A stretch of 64,000 nt of DNA from an uncultured Flavobacteriaceae bacterium (lineage in GTDB: Bacteria; Bacteroidota; Bacteroidia; Flavobacteriales; Flavobacteriaceae). Location: assembly GCA_943788165.1 (NCBI GenBank), contig CALSPF010000001.1, positions 868,001 through 932,000 of the forward strand. Reading direction: 5' to 3'. The position numbers were made by a program, and so were the translations under genes. Shown piece by piece: positions 1-6,742 of the stretch (position 1 is the first letter of the stretch; every line of letters starts with the position of its first letter). Below the pieces are notes generated by a model. It did no database searches and had not been told where the DNA came from. It saw only the letters and a program-made list of their open reading frames with translations.

Positions 1-1
1 A

Positions 2-208
2 ATTCAGGCTGAAGTGCCAACAAACAGTTCAAAAGAAGAATTGATTCAATTACCGGCAGGTACAAAAGTTGAGCACCAGCGTTTTGGTAAGGGGGTTGTG
101 GTACAAGTGGAAGGTGCTGGAAATGACAAAAAAGCCACCATAAAATTTGCTGGTATTGGCGAGAAAAAATTGCTTTTACGCTTCGCTAAACTAAAAATCA
201 TTGAATGA
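2..208 (+). CDS. UvrD/PcrA-type DNA helicase, C-terminal end (partial)
   Basis: The reading frame is open to the left edge of the window, so only about the last 68 residues are present. They resemble the C-terminal tail of UvrD/PcrA superfamily 1 helicases: a short linker, then a small Tudor-like beta domain with 'GTKVEHQRFGKG' and 'ATIKFAGIGEKKLLLRFAKL'. In PcrA this tail contacts RNA polymerase. No helicase motifs are inside the window, so the assignment rests on the tail alone. The stop overlaps the start of the next gene as ATGA, which suggests translational coupling with the tsaC-like gene. Confidence 0.75.
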   Translation: MQAEVPTNSSKEELIQLPAGTKVEHQRFGKGVVVQVEGAGNDKKATIKFAGIGEKKLLLRFAKLKIIE

Positions 209-828
209 TTACAGCTGTATATACCCTTTTTCCAAGCTCTCCCAACGAACGTGATTTATTAAAAATTGCAAACCAACTTAAAAAGGGGGCTTTGATGATT
301 TATCCAACAGATACTGTATATGCTATTGGATGCTTGAGTTCTAGTACTTCTGCTCTAGATAAATTTGCCCGTTTGAAACAGATTAAATTAGAGAAGGCTC
401 CGTTGAGTTTTTTGTTCAATGACATTAGTGAACTTTCTACCTATGTAAAACCATTTGATGCCAGTGTCTTTCGTTTATTGAAAAGTACACTTCCGGGACC
501 TTTTTCCTTTATTATGGAATCGAATGGAAAACTGCTGAAACCTTTTCACAAGCGTAAAACAATTGGTGTGCGTATATCCGACCATCCAGTATTGAAAAGT
601 TTGTTGCCCATGCTCGATGAACCTTTACTGACTTCTTCTTTACACGATAAAGATGAAATTCTGGAGTACACCTCTGACGAGGATGAGATTTTATCTGCCT
701 GGGATGGTAAGGTTGATGTTCTTATTCAGGCTGGTGCTGGGGGCAATGTTCCTTCTACTGTAGTTGACTTGTCGAATAACGCTATAGAGCTTGTCAGACA
801 AGGAAAAGGAAAAATAGATTTTATCTAA
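205..828 (+). CDS. tsaC: L-threonylcarbamoyladenylate synthase family (TsaC/Sua5/YciO)
   Basis: A 207-residue YrdC-domain protein. Family members make threonylcarbamoyl-AMP from threonine, bicarbonate and ATP for the t6A modification at position 37 of ANN-decoding tRNAs. Seen here: 'YPTDTVYAIG' (about residues 32-41), 'LPGPFSFI' (about 96-103), 'IGVRISDHP' and a C-terminal 'PSTVVDLS'. These are the usual order for the family, and the length fits a single-domain enzyme. The LPGPFSF wording is close to the YciO branch, so the exact activity is less certain than the fold. The ATG overlaps the helicase stop. Another t6A gene, tsaE, lies at 53 kb. Confidence 0.88.
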   Translation: MITAVYTLFPSSPNERDLLKIANQLKKGALMIYPTDTVYAIGCLSSSTSALDKFARLKQIKLEKAPLSFLFNDISELSTYVKPFDASVFRLLKSTLPGPFSFIMESNGKLLKPFHKRKTIGVRISDHPVLKSLLPMLDEPLLTSSLHDKDEILEYTSDEDEILSAWDGKVDVLIQAGAGGNVPSTVVDLSNNAIELVRQGKGKIDFI

Positions 829-832
829 AAAA

Positions 833-856
833 AAACGCTCCCGGTTGGGAGCGTTT
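833..856. terminator. Bidirectional intrinsic terminator between tsaC and the OmpA gene
   Basis: A perfect 10-bp stem, AAACGCTCCC / GGGAGCGTTT, with a GGTT loop. A run of eight A precedes it on the plus strand (a T tract on the minus strand), and the stem itself ends in TTT. It sits between two convergent genes and can serve both. Confidence 0.85.
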
Positions 857-876
857 AAATTATACTATCATTTATC

Positions 877-1743
877 TTAGTTTGACGCAGCCGCAGCTTG
901 TTCCATTCCCTTATTGATCATGTCATAAAATTGATCTAATTTAGGCAACACTACTATGCGTGTTCTTCTGTTTTTTGCACGTCCAGCAGAAGAGTCATTG
1001 TCCGCTAAAGGAACATATTGACTACGACCAGCTGCAGTCATACGCTCAGGTGCTACACCAAAGTCTTTTTGAAGAATGCGTACGATAGATGTTGCTCTAC
1101 GTACAGATAGATCCCAATTGTCTTCTGTTCCATCTACTTTGATTGGTATATTGTCTGTATGACCTTCAACCATAAATTCCAATTCAGGTTTGTCGTTGAT
1201 TACTTTGGCAACTTTCCCTAGCACTTCTTTTGCCGCAGCATTGACAGAAAAACTTCCACTTCTAAAGAGTAGTTTGTCAGAGATAGAAACATATACAACA
1301 CCTTTTTCAACATTGATTTCGATGTCCTCATCTGCAATATCCCCTAAGACACCTTTGAGGCTCGTTACCAAGGCTAGTGTTACTGAATCTTTCCGTGTAA
1401 CGGCATCGCGAAGGTTTTTAATACGAGAATCTTTTTCTTTGAGACTTTCCAATGACTTCTCAAGGTTTTCAGCACCTTTTTGAGAAAGTGTAGTCAGGTT
1501 TCCAAGGTTGTTGATCAAGTCCTGGTTATTTGACTTGAAGAAATTTAATTGATCTTCCATAGAAGCAAGACTGGCTAATGCATTTGCCTTCTCATCATCA
1601 CAGGTATTTAATTTAACAGTCGCTGCATTGAGTAGATCATTTGTGCTTTGTTGAAGAGATTCAAGTTCAGCATATTTCTTTGAAGATACACAGGAAACCA
1701 AAAGGGCTCCACATAGGCCTAGTAAAAGAGAGATTTTTTTCAT
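877..1743 (-). CDS. OmpA-family lipoprotein
   Basis: A 288-residue protein with a lipoprotein signal (lipobox LLVSC, Cys about residue 18), then a long hydrophilic coiled coil (about residues 25-125), then an OmpA/MotB-like peptidoglycan-binding domain (about 145-275) with 'VEGHTDNIPI' and 'NRRTRIVVLP'. It probably anchors the outer membrane to peptidoglycan. Such proteins are sometimes called MotB in databases, but no flagellar genes are nearby. The ATG at 1743 is chosen because it begins the signal peptide; a longer reading to 1806 would put 21 unlikely residues ahead of it. It ends just before the bidirectional terminator. Confidence 0.88.
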   Translation of the reverse strand: MKKISLLLGLCGALLVSCVSSKKYAELESLQQSTNDLLNAATVKLNTCDDEKANALASLASMEDQLNFFKSNNQDLINNLGNLTTLSQKGAENLEKSLESLKEKDSRIKNLRDAVTRKDSVTLALVTSLKGVLGDIADEDIEINVEKGVVYVSISDKLLFRSGSFSVNAAAKEVLGKVAKVINDKPELEFMVEGHTDNIPIKVDGTEDNWDLSVRRATSIVRILQKDFGVAPERMTAAGRSQYVPLADNDSSAGRAKNRRTRIVVLPKLDQFYDMINKGMEQAAAASN

Positions 1744-1802
1744 GTTGGTATAAATTGCTTTTAAATAAGTGCTAAAATTAATTGTTTTTCTGTTTAAATA
1801 GC

Positions 1803-2789
1803 TCACAAATCAAGAAATTTACTTTTTCTTAAGATAAAATGATTCCAAACTATGTTTCTTTGATGAAAATATTGCTTTTTGGAGAAGCCGGCTTGCCGCT
1901 TGTTAATTGTCCTTTTCAGGGTTGCGTAGACGACTAGATGTGCTTTAATGACCATAAAAAAAGAGGCAAATTTTCCTTTGAGTAAATACTGAATTCCAGC
2001 AATTCCGTCCAGGATAAAACGCAGCAATAGTATTGGAAAAAGAGATGCTTTGGGCAAATTTTTCAGCATCATCCAAAGTGAATTTCGATGATTGTAATAG
2101 GTTTTTCTTGGCGATGGGGATAGGGAAGCTCCTCCAACATGATAGACAACAGATGCTCCAACAGATTGTGTTATTTTGCCTACATTGAAAGCGCGCCAGC
2201 AAAAATCGATTTCTTCTTGATGCATGAAAAAGTCTTCATCAAACCCACCCAATTCCTTCCAAACTTTTTGCCGAACAAAGAAACATGCGCCAGAGGCCCA
2301 AAAACAATTTTGTGTTTCATTGTATTGGTTGGTGTTTTCTTCAAGCACATTAAAAATTCTTCCACGGCAATAAGGGAAACCTAGTTTATCAATGAACCCA
2401 CCTGCAGCACCAGCATAGTCGAAACGGCTTCTTTCCTTATGCTGAAGTAATAGTGGTTGCGCAATAGAAACATCTGTTTTTTCAAAGGCTTGGATTAGTG
2501 GTTTTAGCCAGTTTTCGGTTACTTCAACATCATTGTTAAGTAAACAATATAAGTCAGCGTCGATCTGTTTTAATCCCTCGTTGTAGCCTTTTGCGAAGCC
2601 AAAGTTTTCAGTCAAAACAACCTGTTTTATGGTCGGAAAAGCATGCGTTAAGAAGACAACGGAGTCGTCGGTAGATGCATTGTCAATGACATATACATCA
2701 GCTGAATCAGCGTAACGGATAATCGAGGGCAGAAATTCCTCCAAGAGTTTCTTGCCATTCCAGTTCAAAATAACAATCGCTAATTTCAT
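1803..2789 (-). CDS. Glycosyltransferase family 2
   Basis: A 328-residue GT-A fold glycosyltransferase. The N-terminus shows 'VILNWNG' and 'VIDNAST' (nucleotide-sugar binding), then 'CLLNNDVEV' (the DxD-like metal site, about residues 82-90) and 'MHQEEIDFCWR' (about 187-197), which resembles the ED-based catalytic region of rhamnosyl- and galactofuranosyl-transferase-like enzymes. The C-terminal third is basic and may sit on the membrane. Substrate is unknown; a role in surface polysaccharide or glycolipid is inferred. Its start overlaps the stop of the upstream nuclease-fold gene (ATGA), so the two are probably cotranscribed. Confidence 0.85.
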   Translation of the reverse strand: MKLAIVILNWNGKKLLEEFLPSIIRYADSADVYVIDNASTDDSVVFLTHAFPTIKQVVLTENFGFAKGYNEGLKQIDADLYCLLNNDVEVTENWLKPLIQAFEKTDVSIAQPLLLQHKERSRFDYAGAAGGFIDKLGFPYCRGRIFNVLEENTNQYNETQNCFWASGACFFVRQKVWKELGGFDEDFFMHQEEIDFCWRAFNVGKITQSVGASVVYHVGGASLSPSPRKTYYNHRNSLWMMLKNLPKASLFPILLLRFILDGIAGIQYLLKGKFASFFMVIKAHLVVYATLKRTINKRQAGFSKKQYFHQRNIVWNHFILRKSKFLDL

Positions 2790-3238
2790 TTGTCAGCGGT
2801 ATAGGAGGGAAGATCTTGTAAAAAGTTATAAGCTTGTGCCTGATAATCCATTTGACAATAAACGTGTTTTAGTCCATTAGTAACCATAAGATAGGTGCTG
2901 TCTACACTTAAATTATAACGTGCAATTTGATCAAAAACACCCTGATTGATTTCAATTTTCGGTGCTTTGCATTCCACCAACACGGCTACGGTACCTGTTT
3001 TGTTATAGACCACAATATCATATCGTTTTTGTTTCCCAAATATCTCAATTTTCTTCTCAACATTGATCAAACCAATCGGGTATTTTTTTTCTTCCATCAA
3101 AAAATGAAGGCAATGTTGGCGCACCCATTCTTCGGGTGTCAATAGAATCTCTTTTTTACGAATGATATCAAAAATGTACCGCTTATTTTCCTTAATTTTG
3201 AAAGTAAAAGGATAACGCTTGAAATTGAGTTGTTCCAT
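2786..3238 (-). CDS. Small HsdR N-terminal-like (PD-(D/E)XK fold) protein
   Basis: A 150-residue stand-alone domain resembling the N-terminal nuclease domain of type I restriction HsdR subunits. The motif is visible: 'YDIVVY' (Asp about residue 80), a strand turn, then 'LVECKAP' (E-x-K). No helicase part and no restriction genes are nearby. In Bacteroidota this short protein is commonly encoded next to holA, as here, so a housekeeping DNA role is possible but unproven. The ATG at 3238 is preferred over an upstream start. It is divergent from holA with only 26 bp between the start codons. Confidence 0.75.
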   Translation of the reverse strand: MEQLNFKRYPFTFKIKENKRYIFDIIRKKEILLTPEEWVRQHCLHFLMEEKKYPIGLINVEKKIEIFGKQKRYDIVVYNKTGTVAVLVECKAPKIEINQGVFDQIARYNLSVDSTYLMVTNGLKHVYCQMDYQAQAYNFLQDLPSYTADK

Positions 3239-3264
3239 ACCACAAATGTGACGAAATTTTCCCA

Positions 3265-4266
3265 TTGAAAGAAACACAAAACATACTCTCTTCGATTAAC
3301 AAAGGTGATTTTTCTCCAGTTTACCTGTTAATGGGTAAAGAATCTTTCTTTATTGATCAAATAACCGATCGCTTGATGTCTACCGTAGTGGAGGAAAGTG
3401 CCCGCGACTTTGATTTGACGGTGCTTTATGGAAAAGAAACCAATGCAGATCAAATTATTGAAGCAGCTAAACGCTTCCCCATGATGGGGCAACAACAATT
3501 GATTGTTGTTAGAGAGGCTCAGTATTTGGAGCGAAATATCGATCAATTGGAACCATACCTGAGTCACCCTCAATCCCAAACTGTTCTTGTTTTGTGCTAC
3601 AAGCACAAGAAACTGGATAAGCGAAAGAAAGCTTACAAGGCCATTGCCGCTTCGGGTACTGTTTTGGATGCACAACCGCTTTATGAGAATCAAGTAAGCG
3701 GTTGGATAGAGCAGCAAGCAAAAAAATATTCTTTTCGTTTTCATCCACATGCAATTGCTCTTTTAGTTGCTTTTCTGGGGACAGATCTAGGGAAAATCAG
3801 CAAAGAATTAGAGAAACTATCACTTAACATTCCAGAAGGGAGCGATGTTACTCCAGACCATATTGAAGAATATATTGGTTACAGCAAAGAGTTCAATAGT
3901 TTTGAATTACAGAATGCTCTAGGGCAACGTAACCTCGCTCATTCCTATCGCATTGTACAATATATGGCTGGGAACCCCACGCAGCATCCATTTCCGCTTA
4001 CCATTACAGTAGTATTTAACTTTTTCCAAAAGTTATTCATGTATCACGGCCTTAAGTCTCCAGCAGATGCACCAAGAATTCTTGGTGTTTCTCCCTTTTT
4101 TGTGAAAGATTACCAAATTGCAGCACAAAAATATACCATGAAACAAATAGCCGGCGTGCTGGGCGTTTTAAAAGAGTTCGATTTGAAAAGTAAAGGAGTA
4201 GGGGCACAAAATTTGCCACTCGAAGAACTGATGAAAGAAATGATTTTAAAAATCGTTTCTGTTTAA
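3265..4266 (+). CDS. holA: DNA polymerase III delta subunit
   Basis: A 333-residue clamp-loader subunit. HolA opens the beta sliding clamp and is part of the gamma/tau complex. The N-terminus 'GDFSPVYLLMGKESFFIDQ' matches the family's first strand and helix, followed by 'FPMMGQQQLIVVREA' and 'LVLCYKHKKLDKRKKAYKA', then the helical lid and collar region to the end. The length is normal. The start is TTG at 3265: no in-frame ATG fits, and the family usually begins a few residues before the KGxFxPVY strand. The stop overlaps the stop of the convergent E1 gene by 4 bp (TTAA). Confidence 0.9.
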   Translation: MKETQNILSSINKGDFSPVYLLMGKESFFIDQITDRLMSTVVEESARDFDLTVLYGKETNADQIIEAAKRFPMMGQQQLIVVREAQYLERNIDQLEPYLSHPQSQTVLVLCYKHKKLDKRKKAYKAIAASGTVLDAQPLYENQVSGWIEQQAKKYSFRFHPHAIALLVAFLGTDLGKISKELEKLSLNIPEGSDVTPDHIEEYIGYSKEFNSFELQNALGQRNLAHSYRIVQYMAGNPTQHPFPLTITVVFNFFQKLFMYHGLKSPADAPRILGVSPFFVKDYQIAAQKYTMKQIAGVLGVLKEFDLKSKGVGAQNLPLEELMKEMILKIVSV

Positions 4267-6674
4267 ATTGTTGGGTAGTTAGTAGGATTACTCTCGTGCA
4301 TTACCCCATAAACCTTTTCAATAATATCATCTAAAGAGGGCTTTGAGAAATAATCACCGTCTGATCCATAGGCTGGTCTGTGCGCTTGAGCACTTAAGGT
4401 TTGTGGCGCACTATCCAAAAGCGGGAAAATTTCTTGGACATCAAGCAATTGTTGTAAAATATATCCTGTTCCACCGCCAGGCACGTCTTCGTCTATGATG
4501 ACTACACGATTGGTTTTTGCGATACTTTTTTTAATTTCCTTTCTAACGTCAAAAGGTAATAAGGACTGAATGTCAATTACTTCGGTGTCAATATCAAATT
4601 TTAATAATTCTTGAGCTGCTTCTTGCACCAAACGCAGTGTTGAACCATAGGAAATCAAAGTAATGTCTGTTCCTTCTTTTAACACCTCAATTTTGCCAAT
4701 CTCCAACCTAAATTCGCCGAGATTTGTTGGCTTATTTTCTTTTAAACGATATCCATTCAAAGATTCAACAACAATTCCAGGTTCGTCTCCTTCCAAAAGG
4801 GTATTGTAAAAACCAGCCGCTTGTGTCATATTTCGTGGAACCAATAGATTTATTCCTCTCAATAAATGAATCATAGCACCCATTGGAGAGCCACTATGCC
4901 ATATTCCTTCTAAACGGTGCCCACGTGTACGAATGATTAACGGGACGGCTTGTTGACCAACTGTACGATAAAGGTAAGAGGCTAAATCGTCACTAAGGGT
5001 GTGCAAGCAATACAATACATAATCAACATATTGAATTTCGGCTATTGGACGAAGTCCACGTAAAGCCATACCAATTCCTTGACCAATGATGGTCGCTTCG
5101 CGAATTCCTGTATCAAAAACCCTTGTTTCACCAAATTGTTCCTGCAAACCTTCTGCACCTTGGTTTACATCGCCTATTTTTCCAACATCTTCACCAAACA
5201 AGAGTACATTATCTTTTTTCTCGAATAATGCTTTGAAATTGTCACGAATAATAATTCGACCGTCTACTAGTTCTTCTTCAGCAGCATAACTTGGCTTGAC
5301 GAGAGGGATGTTGCTTAGCCGATAATTCGATTCACTGTATAAATGCGAATGCATTTTCGGATTTAATTCGTTTGTTAAAACACTTACCCAATCGGAAACA
5401 GCAGAACGTGCAGCAGAAGAATGATTTCTACTGAAGCGAAGTGCTTTACGCGCATTGTGCAAGAGGTCTCTGTAGGTAACTTCTGTAAATGCGGCTAATT
5501 CACCAATGAGCAGTTGAATTGAAGGATCGTTATTTGTTTGACTTAAAAGGACTTTGAGCAGAGATAAGATCTCTTCTTTCTTTACCAAAATTGGGGATTG
5601 GTATGTTTTCCAAGCCTTTGTTTTTGCTTCTCTTGCCTCTGCTTTACAAGAGGTTTCGATGTTCGTCAATTCTTCTTCTGTGGCAATGCCTTTTTCAAGA
5701 ATCCATGAGCGCATCTTTAGGTTGCAATCATGATCTGCTTCCCATTCTAAGCGTTGTTTTGATTTATAGCGTTGATGAGATCCTGAAGTGGAATGACCCA
5801 AGGGCTGTGTTAGTTCATCAACATGAACGAGAACAGGAATATGTTGTTCACGGGCTAGAGTAGCTGCTTTTTGGTAGGCCTCCATTAGGGCAGGATAATC
5901 CCAACCGTTTACCCGTAGTATTTCAAACCCTTTTTCAGAGGCGGTACGTTTCAAACCTGCAAGGGCTTTTGAAATGCTTCCTTTGGTTGTTTGCTTTTCG
6001 TTGTCTACAGAGATTCCATAGCCATCGTCCCAAACACTCATCACAAGTGGTATTTGAAGGACTCCTGCGGCATTCATTGCCTCGAAAAACAAGCCTTCAC
6101 TGGTAGAGGCATTTCCAATGGTTGCCCAGCTAATTTCATTTCCATTATTGGTGAATTTCTCACTATTCTTTATGGAAAGGGCACGGTATACTTTGGAAGC
6201 CTGAGCTAGACCAATCGACCGTGGGATTTGTCCTGCAGTAGGTGAGATATCTGAACTGTGGTTATACTGTTGTGTTAAATATAGCCATTCGCCATTTTCA
6301 TCAAGACTGGCAGTGACAAAATGGGCTCCCATTTGACGGCCTCCAGACATGGGCTCTTCTTTCAGATCGGGATGAGCATATAGGGCGGCAAAAAGTTGTT
6401 GTGGCTGTAGTAATTTATGCGCCATCAAAATGGTTTGATCACGATAGTAGCCAGAGCGGAAATCACCTTTTTCAAAAAAACGGCTCAACACTAGTTGCGG
6501 CAATTCTTTTCCATCTCCAAAAATTCCAAATTTTGCCTTTCCAGTCATGACTTCTTTTCTTCCAAGTGCACTGCACTCCCGACTTAAGGTGATTAAACGG
6601 TAATCGACAAGTAACTGATCTTTGAAAGAATCAAATGTAAGGGTAGAAATCGCTACATCTTGAGTTTTGGGCAT
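4263..6674 (-). CDS. 2-oxo acid dehydrogenase E1, fused alpha and beta subunits
   Basis: An 803-residue fusion of the E1 alpha (about residues 20-350) and E1 beta (about 460-800) chains of a branched-chain 2-oxoisovalerate or related dehydrogenase complex. E1 uses thiamine diphosphate to decarboxylate the 2-oxo acid and passes the acyl group to lipoyl E2. The alpha part has 'SGGRQMGAHF' and the ThDP region 'GNASTSEG' (187-194) followed by 'WDDGYGIS' (215-222). The beta part has 'LLFGEDVGKIGDVNQGAEG', 'IREATIIGQGIGMALRG' and 'RTRGHRLEGIWHSGSP'. The usual GDG..N ThDP signature reads GNA..D here. No E2 or E3 gene is adjacent. It overlaps holA by 4 bp at the 3' ends. Confidence 0.87.
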   Translation of the reverse strand: MPKTQDVAISTLTFDSFKDQLLVDYRLITLSRECSALGRKEVMTGKAKFGIFGDGKELPQLVLSRFFEKGDFRSGYYRDQTILMAHKLLQPQQLFAALYAHPDLKEEPMSGGRQMGAHFVTASLDENGEWLYLTQQYNHSSDISPTAGQIPRSIGLAQASKVYRALSIKNSEKFTNNGNEISWATIGNASTSEGLFFEAMNAAGVLQIPLVMSVWDDGYGISVDNEKQTTKGSISKALAGLKRTASEKGFEILRVNGWDYPALMEAYQKAATLAREQHIPVLVHVDELTQPLGHSTSGSHQRYKSKQRLEWEADHDCNLKMRSWILEKGIATEEELTNIETSCKAEAREAKTKAWKTYQSPILVKKEEILSLLKVLLSQTNNDPSIQLLIGELAAFTEVTYRDLLHNARKALRFSRNHSSAARSAVSDWVSVLTNELNPKMHSHLYSESNYRLSNIPLVKPSYAAEEELVDGRIIIRDNFKALFEKKDNVLLFGEDVGKIGDVNQGAEGLQEQFGETRVFDTGIREATIIGQGIGMALRGLRPIAEIQYVDYVLYCLHTLSDDLASYLYRTVGQQAVPLIIRTRGHRLEGIWHSGSPMGAMIHLLRGINLLVPRNMTQAAGFYNTLLEGDEPGIVVESLNGYRLKENKPTNLGEFRLEIGKIEVLKEGTDITLISYGSTLRLVQEAAQELLKFDIDTEVIDIQSLLPFDVRKEIKKSIAKTNRVVIIDEDVPGGGTGYILQQLLDVQEIFPLLDSAPQTLSAQAHRPAYGSDGDYFSKPSLDDIIEKVYGVMHESNPTNYPTI

Positions 6675-6742
6675 ATCGTGATTTTCGCTATGCTAAAGTA
6701 TGAAAATTAAAACGGAATAAAGAAACCTCAGTATTTAGTCAT

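Noticed and set aside
1190-1483. Plus-strand ORF opposite the OmpA gene
   Set aside because: It is a shadow of a well-supported coding region, with no family features or start signal.
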